A DNA stretch of 48,732 nt from an uncultured Eubacteriales bacterium (GTDB lineage: Bacteria; Bacillota; Clostridia; Christensenellales; Aristaeellaceae). A model generated the notes under the pieces. That model worked only from the letters and a program-made list of their open reading frames with translations, searched no databases and was not told where the DNA came from. Made by a program: the position numbers and the translations under genes. Positions 33,157 through 40,787 of the stretch are shown piece by piece. The stretch spans positions 1 through 48,732 of the forward strand of contig CALVNG010000010.1 in assembly GCA_944349545.1 (NCBI GenBank), in the 5' to 3' direction. The first letter of the stretch is position 1, and each line of letters starts with the position of its first letter.

Positions 33157-33678
33157 ATGAACGGGCTTTGGCTGATGCTTCCCTTCCTGGCGGTGCGGTT
33201 CCTTCTGCCGCTTGCGCTGGGGCGGAAGGCGCTGCGGCGCGCTGCGCGCTTTGCGCCCATGCAGGGCGGCGAGAAGATCGCCTATGCGGTGTATCAGGCC
33301 GCGACAGTGGCGATCTTCGTTTGCCTGGGGTTTCTGACGGTGCGGTGGGACGGCACATGGATCTCCCTTGCGGGGGGCGTGTGCTATGTCGGGGGGCTGG
33401 GCCTGTGTGCCGCCGCCATGGCCGCGTTCTGTGCGCCCGACGGCAGGGGGCTGAACGTCAACGGCGTGTACCGCCTCTCCCGCCATCCCATGTATATGGG
33501 GTATTTCGTGTGCTTTGTGGGCATGGCGCTGCTGGCGCGGTCGCCCGTGCTGCTGGGTGTGGTGATGATCTTCCAAATTGCCGCCCACTGGATGGTGCTC
33601 GCGGAGGAGCGCTGGTGTCTGGAGACGTTTGGAGACGACTATGCGCGCTATATGAAAGGCGTGCGGCGGTATCTGTAA
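33157..33678 (+). CDS. ICMT/PEMT-like integral membrane methyltransferase
   Basis: 173 residues with four to five hydrophobic segments. The C-terminal half has Gly-Val-Tyr-Arg-Leu-Ser-Arg-His-Pro-Met-Tyr-Met-Gly-Tyr and Glu-Glu-Arg-Trp-Cys-Leu-Glu-Thr-Phe-Gly-Asp-Asp-Tyr-Ala-Arg-Tyr, the cofactor- and phosphate-binding signatures of isoprenylcysteine/phosphatidylethanolamine-type methyltransferases. Substrate is unknown. ATG 33157 is behind GAGGAGG. Confidence 0.78.
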   Translation: MNGLWLMLPFLAVRFLLPLALGRKALRRAARFAPMQGGEKIAYAVYQAATVAIFVCLGFLTVRWDGTWISLAGGVCYVGGLGLCAAAMAAFCAPDGRGLNVNGVYRLSRHPMYMGYFVCFVGMALLARSPVLLGVVMIFQIAAHWMVLAEERWCLETFGDDYARYMKGVRRYL

Positions 33679-33727
33679 GAAGCGTGAACCGTGGCCGGAA
33701 GGCCCGCAGGCGAGGGGGGCAGACGTG

Positions 33728-34507
33728 ATGGCCTATTTTGCGTATCAGGGGAAATCGATCTATTATGAGGAATGCGGCCAGGGGTCGCCGCTCATTTTCC
33801 TGCACGGCAACACCGCTTCCTCAAAGCTGTTTTTGCCCATCCTTGCGCTCTACAGCGGGCGGTATCGGTGCATCTGTCCGGATTTTCTGGGCAACGGGCG
33901 GTCCGACAGGGTGGAGGCGTTTCCAACCGACCTGTGGCAGGACGAAGGCCGACAGGCCATCGCGCTTATCCGGCATCTCAACTGCGGCAAAGCCTGTCTG
34001 GTGGGGACCAGCGGCGGCGCGTGGGCGGCGCTGAACGCGGCGCTGGAATGTCCGGAGCTGGTATGCGCCGTGGTTGCGGACAGCTTTGACGGGCGCACGC
34101 TGCACGACGGTTTTGCGGAGGAACTGATGGCGGAGCGGGAAGCCGCCAAGGCGGACGCGAACGCGAGGGCCTTTTACGAATGGTGTCAGGGCGGGGACTG
34201 GGAGAAGGTCGTCGCGCTCGATACCGAGGCGCTGACCCGGTGCGCGCAGGAGGGGCGGCCGCTCTTTCACAGGCCGCTGGAGGAGATCCAGGCGCCCGTT
34301 TTGCTGATGGGAAGCAGGGAGGACCGCATGTGCCGGAAAAACCTTGAGGAGGAGTACCGGGCCATGGCCGCCCGGATGCCCGGCGCATCCGTCCACATGA
34401 TGGAGCGTGGCGGGCATCCGGCCATCCTCACCAACGCGGCGGAGGCGGCGGAGGCGGCGCTTGAATTTCTGGACGCCTGCCGGCGGCGGAAAGCCGGAGA
34501 GACGTGA
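33728..34507 (+). CDS. Alpha/beta-fold hydrolase
   Basis: 259 residues. Catalytic triad visible: nucleophile Ser95 in Gly-Thr-Ser-Gly-Gly, Asp199 in Glu-Asp-Arg, His230 in Gly-Gly-His-Pro. The oxyanion segment is Phe-Leu-His-Gly-Asn-Thr. No signal peptide, so cytoplasmic. Substrate cannot be told. The start is ATG 33728 (G-rich purine site about eight nt upstream); a GTG at 33725 directly precedes it. Confidence 0.82.
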   Translation: MAYFAYQGKSIYYEECGQGSPLIFLHGNTASSKLFLPILALYSGRYRCICPDFLGNGRSDRVEAFPTDLWQDEGRQAIALIRHLNCGKACLVGTSGGAWAALNAALECPELVCAVVADSFDGRTLHDGFAEELMAEREAAKADANARAFYEWCQGGDWEKVVALDTEALTRCAQEGRPLFHRPLEEIQAPVLLMGSREDRMCRKNLEEEYRAMAARMPGASVHMMERGGHPAILTNAAEAAEAALEFLDACRRRKAGET

Positions 34508-34555
34508 TGATTGCAGACCCTTTGAACCTCCCGGAAGGTTTTTTTGACAGCCTGC

Positions 34556-34587
34556 GCGGGCTTCTTTGGAAGGAAGCCCGCTTTTTT
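34556..34587 (+). terminator. Terminator after the hydrolase
   Basis: GCGGGCTTC (34556-34564) pairs with GAAGCCCGC (34573-34581), followed by six T residues. Confidence 0.92.
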
Positions 34588-34599
34588 GTGCGAGGGGGC

Positions 34600-34658
34600 T
34601 TGACGGAGGGACATGATTGTGCTATAGTGTACTTGTTCAATAAGTACACTATAGCACA
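34600..34658 (+). promoter_or_regulatory. Promoter and palindromic operator of the GntR-ABC operon
   Basis: TTGACG (34600-34605) and TATAGT (34623-34628), 17 bp apart, form the promoter. A perfect inverted repeat with 17-bp arms (34618-34634 and 34642-34658, centre GTTCAAT) covers the -10 box and the start site. This is a strong candidate site for autoregulation by the GntR protein encoded just downstream. Confidence 0.88.
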
Positions 34659-34671
34659 AAGGAGGCGCGGC

Positions 34672-35049
34672 GTGGACATCATCATCAGCAGCAATACCAA
34701 CATGCCCATCTACGAGCAGATCACCTCGCAGATCAAGGGAATGATTATGTCGGGAGCGCTCCATACCGGGGACCCCATCCCTTCCATGCGGGCGCTGGCA
34801 AAATCACTTCACGTGAGCGTCATTACGGTGCAAAAGGCGTATGAGGATTTGCAGCGCGACGGTTTCATCGAAACCACGGTGGGGCGCGGAAGCTTCGTAT
34901 CGGCCCGCAACCGGGACTTTTATCAGGAGGAGCGGCAGCGCCAGGCGGAGGCCCATCTGGAGGCGGCGGCCGGCATCGGCCGGCAGAGCGGCATTTCGCT
35001 CGAAAAGCTGGTGGAGCTGCTCACACTGTTTTATCAGGAGGGACCATGA
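34672..35049 (+). CDS. GntR-family (YtrA-type) transcriptional regulator
   Basis: 125 residues. A winged helix (about 10-75: Pro-Ile-Tyr-Glu-Gln-Ile, Pro-Ser-Met-Arg-Ala-Leu-Ala, Val-Thr/Ile-Thr-Val-Gln-Lys-Ala-Tyr, Gly-Arg-Gly-Ser-Phe-Val) followed by only a short helical C-terminus, as in the YtrA subfamily that lacks a large ligand domain. Start GTG with AAAGGAGG six nt upstream. It overlaps the next gene by 4 nt. Members commonly control an ABC exporter next to them and respond to cell-wall antibiotics. Confidence 0.92.
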   Translation: MDIIISSNTNMPIYEQITSQIKGMIMSGALHTGDPIPSMRALAKSLHVSVITVQKAYEDLQRDGFIETTVGRGSFVSARNRDFYQEERQRQAEAHLEAAAGIGRQSGISLEKLVELLTLFYQEGP

Positions 35050-35906
35050 TGACGGAAATGGCGTTGACGGTGCGGGGGCTTTGCAAGGCGTATCCCCGCT
35101 TCCATCTGGAGAACGTAACCCTGCATGTGCCGCGCGGCACGGTTGTGGGGCTGATCGGCGAAAACGGCGCGGGCAAGAGCACGCTGATCGGCGCGGCGCT
35201 GGGCCTGGTGAAAAAGGACGCGGGTACGGTGAGCGTGCTGGGAAAGGAGACGCCGGACGCGGAAACGCTCGGGCAGGTGGGCGTGGTGTTTGACGGGAAC
35301 AACTTTCCCGACGTGCTATCGCCCGCGAAGCTGGGGCGCGTCCTCAAGCGCATCTATCCCTCCTGGGACGAACCCAGGTATGCCGCGCTGCTGGAGCGGC
35401 TGGGGGTGCCGCAGGACCAGAAGCTGAGCGAGATGTCCAAGGGCACGCGCACGAAGCTGTCCATCGTCACGGCGCTTTCGCACGGGTCAAGGCTTCTGGT
35501 GCTGGACGAGCCCACCAGCGGGCTGGACCCGGTGGTGAGAGACGATATTCTGGACCTGCTGTGGGAGTTTGTGCAGGACGAGCAAAACGCCGTGCTGATC
35601 TCCTCCCACATCACCAGCGACCTGGAGAAAGTGGCGGACTATATCGTGTTCCTGCATCAGGGGCGGGTGGTGTTTGAAAAGCCCAAGGACGAGCTGCGCT
35701 ACGGCTGGGGCATGCTGCGCTGCGGCGCCGAGCGCCTTCGCACCCTGGACCCGGCGGACATCGTGGCCTGGCGGCGGCAGGACTACGAATGCGAGGTGCT
35801 GCTTTCTGACCGGGACGCGGCGCGCAAAAAATACCCCGACGCGCTGATCGACCCCGCCACCATCGACGAAATCATGCTCATGCACATCAGGGGGGAAAAG
35901 CCATGA
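35046..35906 (+). CDS. ABC transporter ATPase (YtrB-like)
   Basis: 286 residues. Walker A Gly-Glu-Asn-Gly-Ala-Gly-Lys-Ser-Thr at 38-46, a degenerate signature Met-Ser-Lys-Gly-Thr near 130, Walker B Leu-Val-Leu-Asp-Glu-Pro-Thr-Ser-Gly-Leu-Asp near 150 and a His switch in Ser-Ser-His-Ile. It pairs with the next gene's permease. ATG overlaps the GntR stop (ATGATG), with CAGGAGGG upstream. Confidence 0.9.
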   Translation: MMTEMALTVRGLCKAYPRFHLENVTLHVPRGTVVGLIGENGAGKSTLIGAALGLVKKDAGTVSVLGKETPDAETLGQVGVVFDGNNFPDVLSPAKLGRVLKRIYPSWDEPRYAALLERLGVPQDQKLSEMSKGTRTKLSIVTALSHGSRLLVLDEPTSGLDPVVRDDILDLLWEFVQDEQNAVLISSHITSDLEKVADYIVFLHQGRVVFEKPKDELRYGWGMLRCGAERLRTLDPADIVAWRRQDYECEVLLSDRDAARKKYPDALIDPATIDEIMLMHIRGEKP

Positions 35907-36529
35907 AGGGCCTGTTGCTCAAGGACTATTACCTCATCCGGGACGGGATGGTGATTCTGCTTTTGACCTTTGTCGCGGTGGGCGCGGGGCTTGCGTTTCT
36001 GACCTCGCCGTGGGTGCTGATCGTGGTGGCGGGCGCCACAATCAGCTTTCAGGGCGCGATGACCGTCCAGAGCGACCGAAGCAGCCAGTGGGACCGTTTT
36101 TCGGCGACGCTGCCCCTTCCCCGGAGCACGGTGGTTTCCGAAAAATACGTGCTGTATCTGCTTCTGTGCGCGCTGGGCATGGCGCTGGGGTTTGCGGTGG
36201 GCGCGGTCGCGGCGGCGCTGGGCCGCACGCCCGGCCCGGAGGAAGTCTGCCTGTATGCCAGCACGGCCGTGATCGTGTGCCTGCTGACGGGCAGCGTGAA
36301 CCTGCCCTGCACCTTTGTGCTCACGGCGGAAAAAAGCCTGGCCGGCATCATCCTGTGCGATATCCTCGTATCGGCCCTGTTTGCGGGCGGCATTTTCGCG
36401 CTGCGGCAGGTGATGGATGTGAAGCTGCACATGCCCGCGGTGCTGGGGATCGGCGCGGCCGTCAGCGCGCTGTGCTACGGAATCTCCTGGGGGATCGCGG
36501 CCCGGCGGCTGTCCGTCAGGGATGTGTAG
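35903..36529 (+). CDS. ABC-2-type permease of the GntR-controlled transporter
   Basis: 208 residues with about six hydrophobic segments. The start overlaps the ATPase gene by 4 nt. No binding protein is present, so export rather than import is likely. The early Leu-Leu-Lys-Asp-Tyr-Tyr-Leu segment is typical of small ABC-2 permeases in GntR operons. Confidence 0.82.
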   Translation: MKGLLLKDYYLIRDGMVILLLTFVAVGAGLAFLTSPWVLIVVAGATISFQGAMTVQSDRSSQWDRFSATLPLPRSTVVSEKYVLYLLLCALGMALGFAVGAVAAALGRTPGPEEVCLYASTAVIVCLLTGSVNLPCTFVLTAEKSLAGIILCDILVSALFAGGIFALRQVMDVKLHMPAVLGIGAAVSALCYGISWGIAARRLSVRDV

Positions 36530-37009
36530 CTACTTGTGATACCGCTCCCCGGCATTGATCTTGGCCGCGCGGAAGAGCTGCTCCAGCAGCATCACCCGGG
36601 CCAGCTGGTGGGGAAAGGTCATGCGGCTCATGCTCATGCGCTCGTCGGCGCGCCGGAGCACCGACGGGTGCAGGCCCAGCGAGCCTCCAATCACAAAGAC
36701 GATATGGCTTTTGCCCTGAGTGAACAGGCCGTCCAGCCGGGCGGCCAGCTCAGGGCTTTCGTATTGCCTGGCGTCCACGCACAGGGCAATCACATGGTCC
36801 CGGTCCGAGAGGCGCGCCAGGATGCGCTCGCCCTCGCGGCGCAGCACCATCTCGTTTTGCGCCTCGCCGGGCTGGGCAGGCTCCGGCTCGTCGGGCACCT
36901 CGACCACGGTCACGGGCATCAGCCGGCGCAGGCGCTTGAGATACTCGGCGGCGGCATCGGCAAAGAAGCGCTCGCGCAGCTTGCCCACACAGATGACGGT
37001 TACGGGCAT
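36530..37009 (-). CDS. rlmH: 23S rRNA (pseudouridine-1915-N3)-methyltransferase
   Basis: 159 residues of the SPOUT knot family. Features are Val-Ile-Cys-Val-Gly-Lys-Leu at the start, Phe-Val-Ile-Gly-Gly-Ser-Leu-Gly-Leu in the SAM-binding knot and the Glu-Arg-Tyr-His-Lys C-terminus. It methylates pseudouridine 1915 in helix 69 of 23S rRNA. It overlaps the unknown upstream gene by 10 nt and ends next to the GntR-operon permease. Confidence 0.95.
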   Translation of the reverse strand: MPVTVICVGKLRERFFADAAAEYLKRLRRLMPVTVVEVPDEPEPAQPGEAQNEMVLRREGERILARLSDRDHVIALCVDARQYESPELAARLDGLFTQGKSHIVFVIGGSLGLHPSVLRRADERMSMSRMTFPHQLARVMLLEQLFRAAKINAGERYHK

Positions 37010-37272
37010 GGCGTATCCTCCACGATGGTAAAGAGCGTCGCGTCCACCCGCACGTCGCGGAACAGCCGCTCAAAATAGGCGGCCTCGCCCTGCGGCAGGT
37101 GAAGCGTACACAGGCCGTCCTGCATGCTCACGGCGGAGACCGCGTGCTCGTGGCCCCGCGCATCCACGATGCGCACGCCGGAGCGCAGCGCGCCCGCATC
37201 CTCCGCGGCGCACAAAAGCGCCACGCCGCGCGGCCCCAGGTCCATCACTTCATCCATCAGCCTCAGCTGCAT
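37000..37272 (-). CDS. Unknown protein between WalJ-like and RlmH genes
   Basis: 90 residues. Start ATG at 37272 is six nt behind GGAGGG. No family recognised. Mixed alpha/beta with no signal peptide or membrane segment. Tail overlaps the rlmH start by 10 nt, so translation is coupled. Placement in a walJ-rlmH operon hints at a translation or cell-wall link, but this is not shown. Confidence 0.6.
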   Translation of the reverse strand: MQLRLMDEVMDLGPRGVALLCAAEDAGALRSGVRIVDARGHEHAVSAVSMQDGLCTLHLPQGEAAYFERLFRDVRVDATLFTIVEDTPCP

Positions 37273-37283
37273 TGCGCGCCCTC

Positions 37284-38081
37284 CTATGCCATGGTGTAGA
37301 GATAGCTTGCCCGGTAACGCGCCGCCACATGAAGCGTCACGTCGCACCCCACCCGCGCGCCCGCATCCGTCAGGGCGGCGTGCGTGGTGCGGTAGGCCAG
37401 GTCAGGCGTGTTATTCTCGCTGCTCAGATGGCCCAGCAGCAGGTGACGGGTACCGCTTTCCGCCAGATGGACGGCGGCCTCCGCGCCGCTCTGATTGCTC
37501 AGATGGCCCTTTTTGCCAAGGATGCGCGTCTTGAGCCGCTGGGGGTAGTGCGGGTTGTGCCGGAGCAGGTCGGGGTCGTGGTTGCTTTCCAGCAGCACCA
37601 GGTCCGCGCCGGTCACGGCGTCGCGCACCTCCTGGGAAAAGTAGCCCAGGTCCGTGGCCACGGCCACGCTATGGTCCCGCGCAAAGATGCGGTAGCCCAC
37701 GGGGTCGGCCGCGTCATGCGGGATGGAGAAGGGAGCGATTTCCAGATCGTTGAGGAAAAAGCTCTCGCCCGCGCGGATGACGATGCGGCGCTCCGGCGCC
37801 AGCTCGCCCACGGCGCTGTCCATGCCCTCCCAGGTGCCTTCGGTGGCATAGACGGGCAAACCCAGCCGGCGGGAGAGCACGCCCACGCCCTTGACGTGGT
37901 CGCTGTGCTCATGGGTGATGAGCAGCGCCTTGAGGCCCGCCGGGTCCAGACCCGCGGCGCACAGCGCGTCCAGCACCTGACGGCCGCTCATGCCGCAGTC
38001 CACCAGCAGCGCGCCCCGGTCGGTGGCGAAGTAGACGGCGTTCCCGCTGGAACCGCTGAAGAGGGTGCAGAAGGTAATCAA
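37284..38081 (-). CDS. walJ: MBL-fold hydrolase of the YycJ/WalJ type
   Basis: 265 residues. The metal-binding motif His-Glu-His-Ser-Asp-His is at 57-62, with Asp-Cys-Gly-Met and Ala-Thr-Asp-Leu-Gly further ligand regions. The order walJ-rlmH is common in Firmicutes near walRK, which supports the WalJ assignment, although no walK is in the window. Start is TTG at 38081, nine nt behind AAGGAG. Predicted phosphodiesterase or exonuclease activity is from the family. Confidence 0.8.
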   Translation of the reverse strand: MITFCTLFSGSSGNAVYFATDRGALLVDCGMSGRQVLDALCAAGLDPAGLKALLITHEHSDHVKGVGVLSRRLGLPVYATEGTWEGMDSAVGELAPERRIVIRAGESFFLNDLEIAPFSIPHDAADPVGYRIFARDHSVAVATDLGYFSQEVRDAVTGADLVLLESNHDPDLLRHNPHYPQRLKTRILGKKGHLSNQSGAEAAVHLAESGTRHLLLGHLSSENNTPDLAYRTTHAALTDAGARVGCDVTLHVAARYRASYLYTMA

Positions 38082-38257
38082 AGCGAAAGGCTCCTTGCTT
38101 GGATGTCGGGCGGGGCAGTCCCCGCGCGGGTCCTATTGTACCATTTTTCGCGCGGGAGGAAAAGGGGGCGTGACGATCCCTGACCGGCATGCGGCGGCGG
38201 CGGGCGGCATATCCTTGTTCCACTCCCCCGCAAAAAAAACGACAAGGAGGAACGGAC

Positions 38258-38530
38258 GTGACGCTGGCGGAGCTTCGCACCAAAGAGGTGATCGACGTGC
38301 ATGACGGCAAGCGTCTGGGCCGGGTGATGGATATTGAGTTCTGCACGGCGGACAGCCGCGTGACCGCCCTTGTGGTGCCGGCGGAAACGTCCTTTCTTCA
38401 AAGCCTGCGCGGCGAAAAATGCGGCCTGGTCATCCCCTGGGAGGACATCCAGCGCATCGGGGACGACGTGATTCTGGTGTCCACCAAATGCAGCTGCGCC
38501 TGCCGCCAGGACGGGACCCACTGGGAATAG
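38258..38530 (+). CDS. YlmC/YmxH-family PRC-barrel protein
   Basis: 90 residues. Small PRC-barrel fold: Thr-Lys-Glu-Val-Ile-Asp-Val-His-Asp-Gly-Lys-Arg-Leu-Gly, then Ile-Pro-Trp-Glu-Asp-Ile. A Cys-Ser-Cys-Ala-Cys group lies near the end. Family members are sporulation-linked in Bacillus and Clostridia, but no role is proven. Start GTG, seven nt behind AAGGAGG. Confidence 0.85.
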   Translation: MTLAELRTKEVIDVHDGKRLGRVMDIEFCTADSRVTALVVPAETSFLQSLRGEKCGLVIPWEDIQRIGDDVILVSTKCSCACRQDGTHWE

Positions 38531-38548
38531 GCGTCCGGATGTGCGTAT

Positions 38549-38584
38549 GCGCCCGGCTTCCCGCGCAAGCGGGAGGCCGGGCGC
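38549..38584 (+). terminator. Terminator after the ylmC-like gene
   Basis: Two-part stem GCGCCCGGC/CCGGGCGC plus an inner CCCGC/GCGGG, followed by ATTGCTTTT. Confidence 0.8.
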
Positions 38585-38585
38585 A

Positions 38586-38614
38586 TTGCTTTTCATGCTC
38601 AAAAGCATTATAAT
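38586..38614 (+). promoter_or_regulatory. Promoter of the M42 peptidase trio with inverted repeat
   Basis: TTGCTT (38586-38591) and TATAAT (38609-38614) are 17 bp apart. A perfect repeat TGCTTTT...AAAAGCA (38587-38593 and 38601-38607) covers the -35 box and spacer and could be an operator. Confidence 0.75.
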
Positions 38615-38653
38615 GGCAGTGCCCAATCAACCAACAGGGAAAGGCAGAGAACA

Positions 38654-39733
38654 ATGGATATTCTGAACTATTTGCAAGGCATGGCCGTGCAGCACGGCCC
38701 CAGCGGGCACGAAGCGGAGGTGTCCGGCTGGCTGAAGGCGCGCTTTGAACCGCTGTGCGACAGCGTGACCGTCGATCCGCTCTACAATGTGATCGCGCTC
38801 AAAAAAGCGACCGCGCCCACCAAAGACGGCTCGCCCGCGCCCCGCGTGATGCTGGCGGCCCATCAGGACGAAATCGCCCTCATGGTGGCGGACATTTTGC
38901 CCGACGGCTCGCTGCGCATGGGGCAGGTGGGCGGCGTGGACCCGCGCATCCTGCCCGCCTCTACTGTCACCGTGCATGCCACGGGCGGCAGGGACGGTAC
39001 GGTGAAGCTGCTGGGCGTGGTGGGCTCCACCCCGCCGCATCTGCTCAACGCCGCCGACCGCGAGCACAACTACAAGCGGGAAGATCTGTTCGTGGACCTG
39101 GGCATGCCTGTGGAAAAGGTGCGGGCGCAGGTCCGCGTGGGCGACCTGATCACCCTGAACGGCCCGGCGACCCCGCTGCTCAACGACCGCTGCGCCGCCA
39201 AAACCATGGATGACCGCGCCTGCGTGGCCTGCCTTCTGGAGGCGGCCGAGCGGCTGCAAAAGATGAGCCACATCTGCGATATCTACTTTGTGGCCACCTC
39301 TCAGGAGGAGGTGGGCTCCAAGGGCGCGGCGGTGGCTGCCCACGCCATTGACCCGGACCTGGCCGTGGCGCTGGACGTGACGCACGCCACCATTCCCCAG
39401 AGCCGGCCGGACACCACCGTGCCGCTGGACGCGCCTGCCGCGACCTACGGGCCCTTTGTGCAGCACAAGCTGCTGGAGCGCCTGAAAAAGGCCGCCAGGG
39501 ACCACGGCATCAAGCTCAACACCGAGCATGCGGAGCGCTTCACCTATACCGACCTGGACAATATCCAGATCGCGCGCGAGGGCGTGCCGTGCGTGCTGAT
39601 CGACCTGCCGCTGAAATACATGCACACCACGGTGGAGCTTCTGGATATGAACGTCATCCGCGAATGCGGCAGACTGCTGGCCCATTTCCTGGGCGACCTG
39701 GACGAAGGGTGGAATGAAGCGCTATGGAGCTGA
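38654..39733 (+). CDS. M42-family aminopeptidase (first of three)
   Basis: 359 residues. M42 enzymes are dinuclear-metal aminopeptidases forming large tetrahedral assemblies. Metal ligands and catalytic positions: Ala-His70-Gln-Asp72-Glu, Met-Asp-Asp-Arg near 191, Gln-Glu-Glu-Val-Gly-Ser near 215, Ala-Leu-Asp-Val and a C-terminal Tyr-Met-His. The usual Gly-Gly-Thr-Asp-Ala is replaced by a Thr-Asp-Leu-Asp version, so specificity may differ. Overlaps the next gene by 10 nt. Confidence 0.88.
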   Translation: MDILNYLQGMAVQHGPSGHEAEVSGWLKARFEPLCDSVTVDPLYNVIALKKATAPTKDGSPAPRVMLAAHQDEIALMVADILPDGSLRMGQVGGVDPRILPASTVTVHATGGRDGTVKLLGVVGSTPPHLLNAADREHNYKREDLFVDLGMPVEKVRAQVRVGDLITLNGPATPLLNDRCAAKTMDDRACVACLLEAAERLQKMSHICDIYFVATSQEEVGSKGAAVAAHAIDPDLAVALDVTHATIPQSRPDTTVPLDAPAATYGPFVQHKLLERLKKAARDHGIKLNTEHAERFTYTDLDNIQIAREGVPCVLIDLPLKYMHTTVELLDMNVIRECGRLLAHFLGDLDEGWNEALWS

Positions 39734-40767
39734 AACAGCTTTGTGAACTGCAGGGCATCAGCGGCCGCGAGGAACTGGTGCGCGCCGCCATCTACGACGA
39801 GTGCGTCCGCATTCTGGGCAGGGAAAACGTGACCATCGACCGCGTGGGCAACGTGATCGCCCACAAGCAGGGGCGCGATGCGGACGCGCCGCACGTGATG
39901 GTATCCGCCCACATGGACGAGGTGGGCCTGATGGTGATTTCCGCCACGGACGAGGGGCTTTTGCATGTGCGGCCCATCGGCGGCATCGACCCGCGGGTGC
40001 TGGTGTCCAAGCGCGTCAAGGTGGGCTATGCCGTGCCGGAAAAGGACGGCAAGCCCGCTCAGGAGCCGCTCAATGGCGTCATCGGCGCCATGGCCATCCA
40101 CCAGCAGACCGCCGAGGACCGCAAGCGCGTGCTGCCCATCGACCAGCTGTACGTGGACATCGGCGCCAAGGACAAGGACGAGGCGCTGGAAAAGGCGCCG
40201 GCGGGCACGCCCATCACCTTTGACACCGCCTTCACGCCCTTTGGCGACGGGCGGATTCTGGCGCGCGCCCTGGATGACCGCATCGGCTGCTACAATATGC
40301 TGCGCCTGCTCACCTGTGACGTGCGCGGCGATACGGATTTTGTGTTCACCTGCCAGGAGGAGGTCGGCTGCCGCGGCGCGGCGGGCGCGGCCTTCCGCCT
40401 GATGCCGGACGTCGGAATCGCGCTGGAGGGCACCACCGCCAACGATATGGGCGATACGCCCGCCGTGCATCACGTATGCAACGTGGGTCAGGGGACGACG
40501 GTCAGCTTTATGGACAATGCCTCCATCGCCAACCCCGAACTGTTTAAGGACATGCTTGCCCTGGCGGAGCGGGAGGGCATCCCCCATCAGGTCAAGATGA
40601 GCGTCAGCGGCGGAAACGAGGGCGGGACCATGCAGCGCACCGGCGCGGGTGTGCGCACCTGCGTGCTCAGCGTGCCCTGCCGCTACATTCACAGCCCGTC
40701 CACCGTATGCGCCGCGTCGGATATCGAGGCGCAGTTCCGCCTGGCCAAGGCGTTTTTGGAGAAATGA
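39724..40767 (+). CDS. M42-family aminopeptidase (second of three)
   Basis: 347 residues. Ala-His63-Met-Asp65-Glu-Val-Gly-Leu, Leu-Asp-Asp-Arg-Ile-Gly, Gln-Glu-Glu-Val-Gly-Cys-Arg-Gly-Ala, Leu-Glu-Gly-Thr and Cys-Arg-Tyr-Ile-His complete the catalytic set. Cytoplasmic. It starts inside the previous gene (ATG 39724), so translation is coupled. An M42 member; amino-acid preference unknown. Confidence 0.9.
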   Translation: MELKQLCELQGISGREELVRAAIYDECVRILGRENVTIDRVGNVIAHKQGRDADAPHVMVSAHMDEVGLMVISATDEGLLHVRPIGGIDPRVLVSKRVKVGYAVPEKDGKPAQEPLNGVIGAMAIHQQTAEDRKRVLPIDQLYVDIGAKDKDEALEKAPAGTPITFDTAFTPFGDGRILARALDDRIGCYNMLRLLTCDVRGDTDFVFTCQEEVGCRGAAGAAFRLMPDVGIALEGTTANDMGDTPAVHHVCNVGQGTTVSFMDNASIANPELFKDMLALAEREGIPHQVKMSVSGGNEGGTMQRTGAGVRTCVLSVPCRYIHSPSTVCAASDIEAQFRLAKAFLEK

Positions 40768-40787
40768 AAGAGAGAGGTGCATTTCCG

